From NCBI RefSeq assembly GCF_003286915.1, contig NZ_QMFY01000016.1, positions 62,001 to 126,000 on the forward strand: a stretch of DNA of 64,000 bases. The letters run 5' to 3'. The position numbers and the translations under genes were made by a program. This document shows positions 16,194 to 25,462 of this stretch, piece by piece (position 1 is the first letter of the stretch; each line of letters opens with the position of its first letter). Source of the DNA: Pseudochryseolinea flava (GTDB lineage Bacteria; Bacteroidota; Bacteroidia; Cytophagales; Cyclobacteriaceae). The notes below the pieces were generated by a model. It worked only from the letters and a program-made list of their open reading frames with translations, ran no database searches and was not told the origin of the DNA.

Positions 16194-17573
16194 CTACAAG
16201 CCATGTTTCTCCAATCGGCGGTATAACGATGATCGCGTCAATCCTAGTTCTGAGGCTGCTTGCGTGATATTTCCGTTATACTTCTTCAATACTTTTCGGA
16301 TGAGTAATTTTTCGACTTCATCAAGATTGTATTGTTCTAGGCTCAGCTGGCCTTCTTCTTTTCCACTAGATGCGGTGAATGTGAAATCTTCTGGCTGGAG
16401 TACGCTACTGTTGCTGAGGATGACTGCGCGTTCCACAGCATGTTGAAGTTCGCGGATGTTTCCTGGCCACGGATGTTTATGCATGCGCGACATGGCGGCT
16501 TCACTAATTTTGTTGACAGACTTTTCGTACTTCGCTGCATAATGTCTTAAGAAGTGATTTGCTAACAGCGGAATGTCTTCGAAGCGTTCTCGTAGTGCAG
16601 GGATTTCAATCTCGATGGTGTTGATCCTGTAAAGAAGATCTTGACGAAAGCGATTCTCCTTCACCATGTCGTACAATGGCATATTCGTTGCACAGATTAA
16701 CCGAAGATCTACAGCCGTATCTTTATTTGATCCCACACGACTTACTCTTCTGTTTTGCAATACCGTAAGTAGCTTTGCTTGAAGCGGCATTGAAAGATTT
16801 CCGATCTCATCGAGGAAGAGGGTTCCGTTATTGGCCAATTCAAAACGTCCAGCACGATCTTCTTTGGCATCGGTAAAAGATCCTTTTTTGTGACCGAAGA
16901 GTTCACTTTCAAATAGTGTTTCGGTGATGGATCCCAAGTCAACGCCGACGAAGTTTTCTTTTTGCCGCGATGAGTTACGATGAATGGCGCGTGCGATTAA
17001 CTCTTTCCCTGTTCCATTTTCTCCAAGGATCAAAACATTAGCATCCGTTTTGGCAACACGCTCGATGGTTTGAAAGATTTTCTGCATCGCCGCGCTTTGT
17101 CCGATGATTTCACTGAAACGATTATTCAATGTTTGATTGATCTCCTGATTTTTGATCTTCAGATTTTCGATCACATCACGCGACTCACGTAATCGCATCG
17201 AAGAATAAAGTGTAGCCAACAATTTCTCATTCTCCCAAGGCTTCAACACAAAATCAGTCGCACCTGCTTTGATTGCTTTCACGGCCATTTGAACATCACC
17301 GTATGCTGTTATCAAAACGACAACTGCTGAGGGATCAATTTGAAGAATGCGTTCAAGCCAATAATATCCTTCACTACCACTGCTAACATCTTTTGTGAAG
17401 TTCATGTCGAGGAGGATGACGTCGTAATCCTCGTTGTTCATGAGCGCAGGAATGGCTTCGGGATTTTTTTCTATATCGACTTGTGCGAAATGACGCTTCA
17501 GGTGCATTTTCGCTGCCTTTAATAAATCTTCATTGTCGTCTACGATGAGAATTCTGCCTTGCTTTGGTTCCAT
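16194..17573 (-). CDS. Sigma-54-dependent response regulator (NtrC family)
   Basis: 459 residues from the ATG at 17573 (MEPKQGRILIVDDNEDLL). Receiver domain 1-125 with D12, D13, phosphoacceptor D56, T89 and K111; AAA+ domain about 153-385 with Walker A GENGTGKE (184-191), the sigma-54 contact loop GSFTDA (231-236; variant of GAFTGA) and R-finger region; Fis-type helix-turn-helix at the end (434-459, NITQAASELGLTRSSLYRRL). It activates sigma-54 promoters after phosphorylation. It is divergent from the HlyD/ABC export genes, its likely targets. No histidine kinase lies beside it, so its partner is elsewhere. Confidence 0.92.
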   Translation of the reverse strand: MEPKQGRILIVDDNEDLLKAAKMHLKRHFAQVDIEKNPEAIPALMNNEDYDVILLDMNFTKDVSSGSEGYYWLERILQIDPSAVVVLITAYGDVQMAVKAIKAGATDFVLKPWENEKLLATLYSSMRLRESRDVIENLKIKNQEINQTLNNRFSEIIGQSAAMQKIFQTIERVAKTDANVLILGENGTGKELIARAIHRNSSRQKENFVGVDLGSITETLFESELFGHKKGSFTDAKEDRAGRFELANNGTLFLDEIGNLSMPLQAKLLTVLQNRRVSRVGSNKDTAVDLRLICATNMPLYDMVKENRFRQDLLYRINTIEIEIPALRERFEDIPLLANHFLRHYAAKYEKSVNKISEAAMSRMHKHPWPGNIRELQHAVERAVILSNSSVLQPEDFTFTASSGKEEGQLSLEQYNLDEVEKLLIRKVLKKYNGNITQAASELGLTRSSLYRRLEKHGL

Positions 17574-17898
17574 TAGAAAAGGTATTTCGGATGATTTAGG
17601 TGTACAAATACAAACATCATGTCCGGTACCGGGCAAAGGCCATACCGAAACTGTTAGTCGCTTTTCTGGCATCAAAATGCCGGTTTTCAAATGAATCGAC
17701 TGTCCGATAGCGTTCGATTGCGGACAGATCCGTTCACGGTTGAACGAACACCGGACGCCCATTCTTCTCAAATTATGCGATTCCTGTAGTAGAAAGCGAG
17801 ATTCTGTGCTTGGCACGCTTGTTGGCATCCGGCTGTCCAGGGAATCTTCTCTATCGATATCGAAATGAGGTGAAACCCCGAAGCAAAAAACTTAACCA
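17574..17898. promoter_or_regulatory. Divergent control region between regulator and exporter, rich in inverted repeats
   Basis: 325 bases without a gene. Visible elements: palindrome CCGGTACCGG (17623-17632); CTGTCCG (17700-17706) with CGGACAG (17721-17727); CGTTCA-CGGT-TGAACG (17731-17746). The core TGTCCG/CGGACA recurs several times (also near 17751-17756 as CCGGAC and 17833-17837 as TGTCC). These are reasonable enhancer sites for the NtrC-type regulator. A TGGCAC-N5-TTGGCA sequence at 17811-17827 resembles a -24/-12 promoter but the GG-GC spacing is one base too long. Confidence 0.45.
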
Positions 17899-19149
17899 AT
17901 GGATAAACAGATTGTCAAGAAGAAGTGGACGTTAAAGCGTATTGCCACGTTTGGAGGTATCTCTCTATTTGTAATTGTTGTCGCTTATCAACTCATCTTC
18001 GCCGATAGACGAAGCACGCTGAAAATTGATAAAGACAAGATCACAATCTCTGAGGTTAAGCGTGGAAATTTCCAAGAGTGGATTCCGCAAACGGGTACTG
18101 TTGAGCCTAGCCGTACAGTATATCTTGATGCTGTTGAAGGGGGAACGATTAAAAGAGTGGTAGCTGAAAGTGGCGCCATGCTAAAAAAAGGCGACGTTAT
18201 TCTTGAGTTAAGCAACCTTAACCGTGAGTTGGATGTCTTAGCACGAGAAGCTGCTCTGAACGAAAGTATTACCCGCGTTCGTGATACCAGACTTGCCATT
18301 ACCAGAAATGACTTGGAGCAACGTCGTATGTTGGCGGAAATTGACGGGCAATTGGCGATTCTTGAACCACAATATTTACGAGAGAAGCAACTATTTGAAA
18401 AAAAGCTGATCTCTAAGCAGCAGTTTGAAAAAACTCAGGCTGACTATAAGTATAACATCCAGCGTCGTGATATCACCTATGGTGGTTACCGTGCAGACTC
18501 AGTAGATCGTATTCGACAACTTCGTGAGTTGAATTCTGCCGAGTATCGCATGGGCGAAAACTTGGATGGGGTAGGAAGAATTTTGGATAACCTGGTGATC
18601 CGCGCCCCGATGGATGGTCAACTTTCAAGACCACAGTTGGACGCGGGACAAAACGTGACAGGAGGTCAACGTCTCGGCCAAGTGGATGTAGTGGGTAGTT
18701 ATAAAGTGAAAGTACCGATCGATGAGATTTACTTGCCAAGAATTTCTACCGGATTGATCGCGACGACAACACTGAACAATAAGGACTATACTTTGGAGAT
18801 CACGTATATTTATCCAACCATTCAAAATGGACGATTTGAGGTGGATATGAATTTTACCGGCGACTTGCCAAGTGGTATCAGAAGAGGTCAGTCAGTTCGT
18901 TTAAGAATTGGATTAGGTCAGACTTCCGAGGAATTGTTGCTGCCAGTAGGCGGATTTTTCAAGGACACCGGCGGAAATTCAATCTTTGTATTAACAGCCG
19001 ATAACAAGGCAGAGAAACGTCCGATTAAGTTGGGCCGTAGAAGTGGCAACGAATACTTTGAAGTGCTAGAAGGATTACAGCCTGGCGATAAAGTGATCAC
19101 ATCTTCCTACGAAAATTTTGGAACGAGTGAAGTGCTCGTACTCAACTAA
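17899..19149 (+). CDS. HlyD/MacA-type periplasmic adaptor protein
   Basis: 416 residues. An N-terminal membrane anchor (RIATFGGISLFVIVVAYQLI, about 13-33) is followed by a split biotinyl-lipoyl-like domain (TVYLDAVEGGTIKRVVAESG and LDNLVIRAPMDGQLSRPQLD), a coiled-coil hairpin in between (about 115-215, LQ/QLR-rich), a beta-barrel domain and a membrane-proximal domain (PIKLGRRSGNEYFEVLEGLQ, PGDKVITSSYENF). It links an inner-membrane exporter to an outer-membrane channel. It heads the cluster with the ATPase 102 bases downstream and is probably activated by the divergent sigma-54 regulator. Confidence 0.9.
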   Translation: MDKQIVKKKWTLKRIATFGGISLFVIVVAYQLIFADRRSTLKIDKDKITISEVKRGNFQEWIPQTGTVEPSRTVYLDAVEGGTIKRVVAESGAMLKKGDVILELSNLNRELDVLAREAALNESITRVRDTRLAITRNDLEQRRMLAEIDGQLAILEPQYLREKQLFEKKLISKQQFEKTQADYKYNIQRRDITYGGYRADSVDRIRQLRELNSAEYRMGENLDGVGRILDNLVIRAPMDGQLSRPQLDAGQNVTGGQRLGQVDVVGSYKVKVPIDEIYLPRISTGLIATTTLNNKDYTLEITYIYPTIQNGRFEVDMNFTGDLPSGIRRGQSVRLRIGLGQTSEELLLPVGGFFKDTGGNSIFVLTADNKAEKRPIKLGRRSGNEYFEVLEGLQPGDKVITSSYENFGTSEVLVLN

Positions 19150-19251
19150 AATGTAACCTATCGCATCGAAATGTTGTCAAACGATGTAACGATTCGAAAA
19201 AGACACAGTATATAAGGAATTAATCGATAACCATTATTTAAAACACCAGCC

Positions 19252-19941
19252 ATGATCAAACTTAAAAACCTTGAAAAAGTGTACACCACCGAAGAAGTGG
19301 AGACAACAGCGCTTAACAGCATTAATGTAGAAATAAAAGAAGGCGAATTCGTCGCTATCATGGGACCGTCAGGTTGCGGAAAATCTACGTTGCTGAACAT
19401 CCTTGGCTTGCTTGACAATCCTTCAGGGGGTGAGTACTTCTTCGGCGAACATGAAGTTGCGAAATACTCAGAGCGTCAGCGCGCGCAATTACGCAAAGGT
19501 TCTATAGGTTTCGTTTTCCAAAGCTTCAACTTGATCGATGAGCTTACCGTATTTGAAAACGTAGAGCTTCCATTACTGTACATGAAAGTACCGGCAGCGG
19601 AGCGTAAGCAACGTGTAGAAGAGGTGTTGGAGCGCATGAATATTATGCATAGAAGAAATCACTTCCCGCAACAGTTGTCGGGTGGTCAGCAACAACGTGT
19701 AGCGATTTCGCGCGCCATCGTTGCCAAGCCGAGAGTGATCCTCGCCGATGAGCCTACAGGTAACTTGGACTCTGCCAACGGCGAAGAAGTGATGAAACTC
19801 CTCTCTCAGTTGAACGAAGAAGGAACAACGATTGTGATGGTAACGCACTCTCCGTATGATGCAAACTATGCACACCGTATCATCAACTTGTTCGATGGAA
19901 AAGTTGTAACTGAAAATACACAGAAAGCTTTCCATATTTAG
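19252..19941 (+). CDS. ABC transporter ATP-binding protein (MacB/LolD class)
   Basis: 229 residues with all nucleotide-binding motifs: Walker [10 protein letters not shown] (38-46), Q-loop [13 protein letters not shown], signature LSGGQQQR (142-149), Walker [13 protein letters not shown] (162-173), and H-loop VTHSPYDA. The spacing of [20 protein letters not shown] matches the LolD/MacB exporters, which work with FtsX-like permeases. It energises the two downstream permeases, although a strong terminator lies between. It follows the adaptor gene by 102 bases. Confidence 0.94.
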   Translation: MIKLKNLEKVYTTEEVETTALNSINVEIKEGEFVAIMGPSGCGKSTLLNILGLLDNPSGGEYFFGEHEVAKYSERQRAQLRKGSIGFVFQSFNLIDELTVFENVELPLLYMKVPAAERKQRVEEVLERMNIMHRRNHFPQQLSGGQQQRVAISRAIVAKPRVILADEPTGNLDSANGEEVMKLLSQLNEEGTTIVMVTHSPYDANYAHRIINLFDGKVVTENTQKAFHI

Positions 19942-19961
19942 TCTTTTCTAAAGAATTCGTT

Positions 19962-20014
19962 AAAGAGACATCAGGTGATCGTGGCCTTTCATCAGTACCT
20001 GATGTCTCTTTTAT
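19962..20014 (+). terminator. Strong intrinsic terminator between ATPase and first permease
   Basis: Perfect 15-bp stem AAAGAGACATCAGGT (19962-19976) / ACCTGATGTCTCTTT (19997-20011), 20-base loop, then a T-rich run. It would separate the adaptor-ATPase transcript from the permease genes or set a lower permease dose by read-through. Confidence 0.85.
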
Positions 20015-20112
20015 TTTCTCTCTTTTATCTTTCTACTTCGACGGAACCAGCTTCTCTCCGCGAACTCCTTTAACGCGATATCGCTTTTGAAAAAACATAC
20101 ACCCTCACCCAT

Positions 20113-22485
20113 ATGATCAAGAACTTTCTACTGATCACGCTAAGAAGTATGATGAAGAATAAGCTTTTTCTCTTCATCAACATATTCGGCATGGCCATCG
20201 GTATTGGCTGTTGCATTGTTGCTTATTTTAACTGGGAGCACGATGCAAGTTGGGATGCACACCATACCAACAAAGAAAAGATTTATCGTGTTAGCATGAC
20301 GCGTGAATTTGAAGGGCAAACGCGATTACATTCTCATGCTTCTTTTCCTTTGGGCGAAATTGTTCAGCAGACGATACCAGATGCATCAAAGTCGACGCGA
20401 TTTTCACTGTCGTGGTCAAATTTTAAAATAGGCGATAACCTCTTCTATGCAGACCTTGGTTATGTCGATCCTGATTTCTTTGAAATGTTTTCGTTTGAGT
20501 TACTCTCCGGTAAGCCGGCAGATTTGAAAGATAAGTCTAAACTTTTTGTCAGCCAGGAAATGGCGATGCGATTGTTTGGCTCGCAAGATGTTGTAGGAAA
20601 AATGGTGACACAGGTAATTGGAAACGATCTCAAAGAATTTCAAGTAGCCGGCGTTTTTAAGAATCAACCAAAGAACTCAAGCTTTCAACGTTCTTCATAT
20701 GCGAATTTTGAAAACGTGTTTGATGACGATAAAAACCTGAAGCGCGATGATTGGCGCGCTCAAACGACACTGTTCTTGCAGGTGGATGATCCAACACGTG
20801 TCAACACGATTACGGCGCAGCTGCAACAATATAAAACGAATCACAACAAGGTTCGTGAAGATTTTCAAATTCAAGCCTATGTTGTTGAGCCATTTGAAGG
20901 CATGGCGCATCGTGATCGGGCAACAGATACCTGGGCTGATACCCGCGAGTCGAACCCGATACCGGCTGTGATAGCACCGATTTTCATGGCCGTCCTTTTA
21001 TTATTGATCGCATGTTTTAATATGACCAATACTTCCATTGCCATTTCGTCGCGCAGACTAAAAGAAATAGGCGTTCGGAAAGTAATGGGCAGTATGCGCA
21101 TGCAGCTCGTAGTTCAATTTATTGGCGAGACAATGTTCATTTGTGCCATCGCGTTAATCATTGGATTGTTCATGGGAGAATTATTGATCAATGCTTGGAA
21201 TTCACTTTGGGAAGAGATGAAGATTACTTCGCACTACCAAGACAATCCTGGGATCGTTTTGTTTTTATTGGGTATGCTGTTGTTTACCGGACTTATTTCA
21301 GGCGGATATCCCGCCCTATACATCAGCAACTTCGAGCCCGTAAGCATTTTAAAAGGTAAACTTCGTTTTGGTGGTACTAACTGGTTTACAAGAGTGCTGC
21401 TCGGACTACAATATACTTTTTCATTTATTGGATTAGTTTGTGCGATTGCGTTTTATCAAAACTCTATATATCAACGCGACTTCGATCTTGGTGTTAATCA
21501 AGACGGTATCATCATTGCGTACGTCGATAACGGTAGTGAGTTCGAAGTGTATCGAAATGCGTTGCTGGAGAACAAAGATATTCTAGGCATTGCGGGATCG
21601 GAGCATAGTGTTTATTCGTCGCGGTATTCTACGCCAGTGAAATATCAATCCAAACAAACAGAAGTAGAAGCGATAAATGTGGGAGATCACTATTTGAAAA
21701 CGATGGGGCTTACCTTGTTGGATGGACGTGATTTCGAAAAGGATTCTGAAACGGATCAGAAAGAGTCGATTATCATCACCGAAAAATTTGCGGCTACATT
21801 CAACTGGGATAAACCGCTTGGTAAGGAAATTATCTGGCATGATTCCGTAAAGCTTTACGTTGTTGGGGTTGTAAAAGATGTGTATACACAGGGATTGTGG
21901 CGCGAGACTCAGCCCATGATGATCCGATATGCCAATAAGGAAAAATACACACACGTGATCGTTAATGTGCCGGTGGAAAAAGCTACAACCGTGAATACGT
22001 TCATGGAATCGCAATGGCGGGAAGTATTTCCCAATAGACTTTATAACGGCAGATACATTAATGAGATTATGATCGAGGCCTATACTGTAAACAACAACAT
22101 CGTGAAGATATTTGTCTTCTTGGGCGTTGTAGCGCTGATGTTATCAGCCACGGGGTTGTTTACATTGGTTTCGTTGAATATCATCAAACGTATGAAGGAG
22201 ATAGGTGTGAGAAAAGTACTCGGGGCATCCGTTGGAAATATCAGCCGCATCATCAACGCGGAATTCGCGATCATTTTGAGCGTTGCTGCACTGTTGGGAT
22301 GTTTTCTCAGCGCGTTGTTGGTTGATGCGCTCATGGATAGCATTTGGGACTATTATCAGGCAACAGGTTCATTAACTTTTGTTATTGCAATCGTGTTGAT
22401 GTTCATTACATCAGCAATAACGATCGGTGCAAAAGTACTGGGAGCGGCTGCAACAAACCCTGTCAATACGCTGCGCGTGGAATAG
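20113..22485 (+). CDS. MacB/FtsX-family ABC permease
   Basis: 790 residues of the long Bacteroidota permease type. Layout: a first helix (FLFINIFGMAIGIGCCIVAY, about 17-37), a periplasmic MacB-PCD domain, a three-helix FtsX block (about 290-420, with RLKEIGVRKVMGS), a second fused helix and periplasmic domain, and a last FtsX block (about 670-790, RMKEIGVRKVLGAS). The two copies of the RxKEIGVRKVxGS motif are coupling helices that touch the ATPase. Such exporters usually drive peptide, lipoprotein or antibiotic-stress export. A hairpin follows it before the second permease. Confidence 0.9.
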   Translation: MIKNFLLITLRSMMKNKLFLFINIFGMAIGIGCCIVAYFNWEHDASWDAHHTNKEKIYRVSMTREFEGQTRLHSHASFPLGEIVQQTIPDASKSTRFSLSWSNFKIGDNLFYADLGYVDPDFFEMFSFELLSGKPADLKDKSKLFVSQEMAMRLFGSQDVVGKMVTQVIGNDLKEFQVAGVFKNQPKNSSFQRSSYANFENVFDDDKNLKRDDWRAQTTLFLQVDDPTRVNTITAQLQQYKTNHNKVREDFQIQAYVVEPFEGMAHRDRATDTWADTRESNPIPAVIAPIFMAVLLLLIACFNMTNTSIAISSRRLKEIGVRKVMGSMRMQLVVQFIGETMFICAIALIIGLFMGELLINAWNSLWEEMKITSHYQDNPGIVLFLLGMLLFTGLISGGYPALYISNFEPVSILKGKLRFGGTNWFTRVLLGLQYTFSFIGLVCAIAFYQNSIYQRDFDLGVNQDGIIIAYVDNGSEFEVYRNALLENKDILGIAGSEHSVYSSRYSTPVKYQSKQTEVEAINVGDHYLKTMGLTLLDGRDFEKDSETDQKESIIITEKFAATFNWDKPLGKEIIWHDSVKLYVVGVVKDVYTQGLWRETQPMMIRYANKEKYTHVIVNVPVEKATTVNTFMESQWREVFPNRLYNGRYINEIMIEAYTVNNNIVKIFVFLGVVALMLSATGLFTLVSLNIIKRMKEIGVRKVLGASVGNISRIINAEFAIILSVAALLGCFLSALLVDALMDSIWDYYQATGSLTFVIAIVLMFITSAITIGAKVLGAAATNPVNTLRVE

Positions 22486-22511
22486 TATTCTCGATAAAAT
22501 TAAATTTACTG

Positions 22512-22568
22512 TTGTGGTAACCTGATGCATAGGCGAGGCGTCTTATATCGGGTTACCACAATTCTTTT
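22512..22568 (+). terminator. Long hairpin between the two permease genes
   Basis: TTGTGGTAACC (22512-22522) / GGTTACCACAA (22551-22561), 11 perfect pairs that extend inward by about five more with wobbles, then TTCTTTT. It is an intrinsic terminator or a processing/stability element 21 bases before the next start codon. Confidence 0.75.
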
Positions 22569-22588
22569 GAACTCAACTCAATAACCAT

Positions 22589-24994
22589 ATGCTAAAAAAC
22601 TATTTCACTGTCGCGTTAAGAACGATCATGAAGCACAAGTTCTTCTCGGCAATAAACATTGTCGGTCTTGCTATTGGGCTAACGGTGTGTTTGCTGGTGG
22701 GCATGTACATTGCTGACGATCTGAGCTATGACAAGTTTCATCGCGATAACGATAACATTTATCGTGTTGCGCTGGATGGGAAACTTGGTGACCAAGAAAT
22801 TAAGTCAACAACTACTTGTACGCCGTTGGCTGATGCACTCGTGCAGGAGATTCCAGGCGTTGAAGCAGCGACACGTATTTGGCAATGGCGAAACACGGTG
22901 ATCCGAAATGAAGATAAATCGTTCATGGAGCAACACGTGATGATGGTTGATTCAAACTTTTTTCAATTCTTTTCTTTCGAACTCATTGAAGGCGATCCGT
23001 CAAAAGTACTCATGGAGCCTAACACCATGGTTGTGACGCGCGCTGTTGCAAGTAAATATTTCGGAACAGAAGAAGCGATTGGTAAAATGCTCAGTGTAGG
23101 AGACGATAACAAAGCCTACAAGATAACCGGCATTTGTGAAGAACCGCCAGGGAATTCACACATCAAGTTTGACGTCTTATTAGCAGGGTCGCAAGGAGAC
23201 TTTTTTAGACAACCTGTTTGGACAAACAACTCATTACATACCTACTATCGAAAGAACGCGCAAGTATCGGTAGCTGATATTGACAAAAAATTGGAAGCGA
23301 TTACGATACGGAATGTAGGCGCCGAGTTGGAGAAGTTCCTCGGAATGAGCTTCGAAAATTTTGTGAAGAACGGCGGTAAGTACGGATACTACTCATTCGC
23401 TATGACCGATACGCATTTGTATGTGCCTCATTTGGAACACGACATTGCCGTGCATGGCGACATCAAATACGTTTATGTTTTAGGTGCGATAGGAATATTT
23501 GTTTTGTTAATCGCTTGTATAAACTTCATGAATTTATCGACTGCGCGTTCTGCAGGTCGCGCGAAAGAAGTAGGACTTCGAAAAACATTAGGGTCATTCA
23601 GAAGTCATTTGATCGGACAATTCCTTGCTGAATCTGTGATTTATACCATCATCGCCGCAGTAATTTCTTTGCTTGCCGTGTATGCACTTCTGCCTTCGTT
23701 TAATTTATTGTCAGGGAAGGAATTATCATTTGGACTCCTTTTGTCTGGTCCGTTTTTATTAGCCATTGCAGCTTTGATTGTGGTGGTGGGTTTGATTGCA
23801 GGAAGTTACCCAGCGTTCTACTTGACATCATTTAATGCAGTTGAAGTATTGAAAGGCAAGGTTAGAGCAGGAGCAAAGAGTAAAGGTATTCGCAGTTTCT
23901 TAGTGGTGTTTCAATTCTGGATTTCGATTGTGTTGATTATTTGTACAGGCGTTGTTTATCAACAACTTCGGTTCATGCAAGAGAAAAATCTTGGTTTGGA
24001 CAAACACAACGTTTTGATTTTGCGAAATATGGCACGCCTCGATAAAGGCCGTGAAGCTTTTAAAAATGAACTACTCCGCCATACCAGTATAGAGTCAGCG
24101 AGTTATTCTAATAATATTTTTCCAGGTGTTTCTAGCAATTCAGTATTTCGCGCGAATGGAACGGTGGAGGATAAAATCCTTGGTTGCTACTGGGCAGATC
24201 ACGATCATCAAAAAGTTATGAAATTTGAATTGGCTGATGGACGCTATTATTCGAAAGACTTTCCAACGGACAGTTTGGCTTGTATCATTAACGAGGCAAC
24301 GGTGAAAGAATTTGGCTGGACTGATCCTTTGAACCGGAAGATCGTGTCTTATCAAGGGAATAGTCCGGATACACTAACGGTGGTTGGCGTCGTAAAGAAC
24401 TTTAACTTCGAGACGTTAAAATCGCAGGTACGTCCACTGATTATCATGTTATCAGATGTGAATAACACTTTACAAATACGATACAAGGGTGCACCTCAAG
24501 AAGCGATCGCTGCGGCGGAGGAACTTTGGAAAAAACAAGCGAGTGGTGAACCTTTTGAATATGTATTCTTGGATGAAAGTTTCGATGAGATCTTCCGTGA
24601 AGAGCAACGATTAGGAAAGTTAGCCACCGTTCTTACAGCGCTAGCCATCTTAGTTGCCTGTATGGGCTTATTTGGATTGGCGGCATTTATGGCAGAGCAA
24701 CGCACGAAAGAAATTGGTATCCGGAAAGTAATGGGTGCATCAGTAACGAATCTGAGCTTATTATTATCGCGCGAATTTATGGTATTGGTAGCCGTTGCAT
24801 TTCTCCTTGCCGTGGTGCCGGCATGGTATGTGATGAATGGGTGGCTGGAGTCGTTTGCATTTAGAATACCCGTTCCGATTTGGGTTTTCGTTACGAGTGG
24901 TGTTGTGGCGGCCCTTGTGGCGTGGCTTACCATAAGCTACCAGGCTATTAAAGCTGCGGTAGCCAATCCGATCAATTCCATTCGATACGAATAA
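22589..24994 (+). CDS. MacB/FtsX-family ABC permease (second copy)
   Basis: 801 residues with the same two-module plan as the preceding gene and a very similar N-terminus (MLKNYFTVALRTIMKHKFFS, then helix AINIVGLAIGLTVCLLVGMY). Coupling motifs are AGRAKEVGLRKTLGSFRSHL and RTKEIGIRKVMGASVTNLSL. The pair probably arose by duplication followed by divergence. Two full-length double permeases with one ATPase imply either alternative complexes or a hetero-assembly. A short GGTAC hairpin follows the stop. Confidence 0.9.
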   Translation: MLKNYFTVALRTIMKHKFFSAINIVGLAIGLTVCLLVGMYIADDLSYDKFHRDNDNIYRVALDGKLGDQEIKSTTTCTPLADALVQEIPGVEAATRIWQWRNTVIRNEDKSFMEQHVMMVDSNFFQFFSFELIEGDPSKVLMEPNTMVVTRAVASKYFGTEEAIGKMLSVGDDNKAYKITGICEEPPGNSHIKFDVLLAGSQGDFFRQPVWTNNSLHTYYRKNAQVSVADIDKKLEAITIRNVGAELEKFLGMSFENFVKNGGKYGYYSFAMTDTHLYVPHLEHDIAVHGDIKYVYVLGAIGIFVLLIACINFMNLSTARSAGRAKEVGLRKTLGSFRSHLIGQFLAESVIYTIIAAVISLLAVYALLPSFNLLSGKELSFGLLLSGPFLLAIAALIVVVGLIAGSYPAFYLTSFNAVEVLKGKVRAGAKSKGIRSFLVVFQFWISIVLIICTGVVYQQLRFMQEKNLGLDKHNVLILRNMARLDKGREAFKNELLRHTSIESASYSNNIFPGVSSNSVFRANGTVEDKILGCYWADHDHQKVMKFELADGRYYSKDFPTDSLACIINEATVKEFGWTDPLNRKIVSYQGNSPDTLTVVGVVKNFNFETLKSQVRPLIIMLSDVNNTLQIRYKGAPQEAIAAAEELWKKQASGEPFEYVFLDESFDEIFREEQRLGKLATVLTALAILVACMGLFGLAAFMAEQRTKEIGIRKVMGASVTNLSLLLSREFMVLVAVAFLLAVVPAWYVMNGWLESFAFRIPVPIWVFVTSGVVAALVAWLTISYQAIKAAVANPINSIRYE

Positions 24995-25021
24995 TCTTTT
25001 ATTCATCGACAATATAAACAG

Positions 25022-25045
25022 AAGGTACTCGAAAGGGTACCTTTT
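25022..25045 (+). terminator. Short hairpin after the second permease
   Basis: AAGGTAC (25022-25028) and GTACCTT (25037-25043) form a 7-bp stem followed by only a few T. It closes the exporter region before the lysine-rich gene. Confidence 0.55.
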
Positions 25046-25135
25046 CACGTTGATTCGCCGAATACCCAATGTTAAGTTTTTGTTAAGAACCGAGTTATCG
25101 GGTTTTCATTTACTATTTTACGTTCCCAATTAACA

Positions 25136-25408
25136 ATGGACATGGAAAAACAAAAGTCATCTAAGAAGGAATTGAAGGGGCTTATCAATGATACGCTTCA
25201 AGAAGCCATTAGTCGTCTCGCATTGCCTGAACCAACAAAGAAGGTTAAGAAACTGATTTATAGAAACGCTAAGAAATTGGCGACGGTTTATTCAGATATG
25301 ATGAAGCGTGAAGAAAAGAAAAAACGCAAGCTTGAACGTGCCGATGCCGCGCCGAAAATCAAAAAAGCGAAGAAAGTTAAAAAGCCTGCACTTGCTGAAG
25401 CGATGTAG
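25136..25408 (+). CDS. Small lysine-rich basic protein, unknown function
   Basis: 90 residues, start ATG at 25136. The first two thirds are helical (KKELKGLINDTLQEAISRLA, then KLIYRNAKKLATVYSDMMKR). The last third is a lysine/alanine tail (KKRKLERADAAPKIKKAKKV, KKPALAEAM) like histone-H1-type tails of bacterial nucleoid proteins. About a third of the residues are lysine, so nucleic acid binding is plausible but not shown. It has its own terminator 22 bases after the stop and no operon partner. Alternative: a ribosome- or nucleoid-associated stress protein. Confidence 0.75.
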   Translation: MDMEKQKSSKKELKGLINDTLQEAISRLALPEPTKKVKKLIYRNAKKLATVYSDMMKREEKKKRKLERADAAPKIKKAKKVKKPALAEAM

Positions 25409-25430
25409 GACTGTTATAAGTGAGAATGAA

Positions 25431-25456
25431 AGGCCCTCGTGATGGAGGGCTTTTTT
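25431..25456 (+). terminator. Rho-independent terminator after the lysine-rich gene
   Basis: AGGCCCTC (25431-25438) / GAGGGCTT (25445-25452) with one G-U, then a T-rich tract. It sits just before the convergent carotenoid operon end at 25463. Confidence 0.85.
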
Positions 25457-25462
25457 ATTTTG

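Noticed and set aside
17811-17827. TGGCAC-N5-TTGGCA as a sigma-54 promoter for the exporter
   Set aside because: The GG-GC spacing is 11 rather than 10 bases and the -12 part reads TTGG; kept only as a weak candidate.
17574-17828. An N-terminal extension of the sigma-54 regulator by 85 residues to a start at 17828
   Set aside because: The extension has no domain character, lies in the repeat-rich divergent region, and the receiver domain begins properly at the ATG at 17573.
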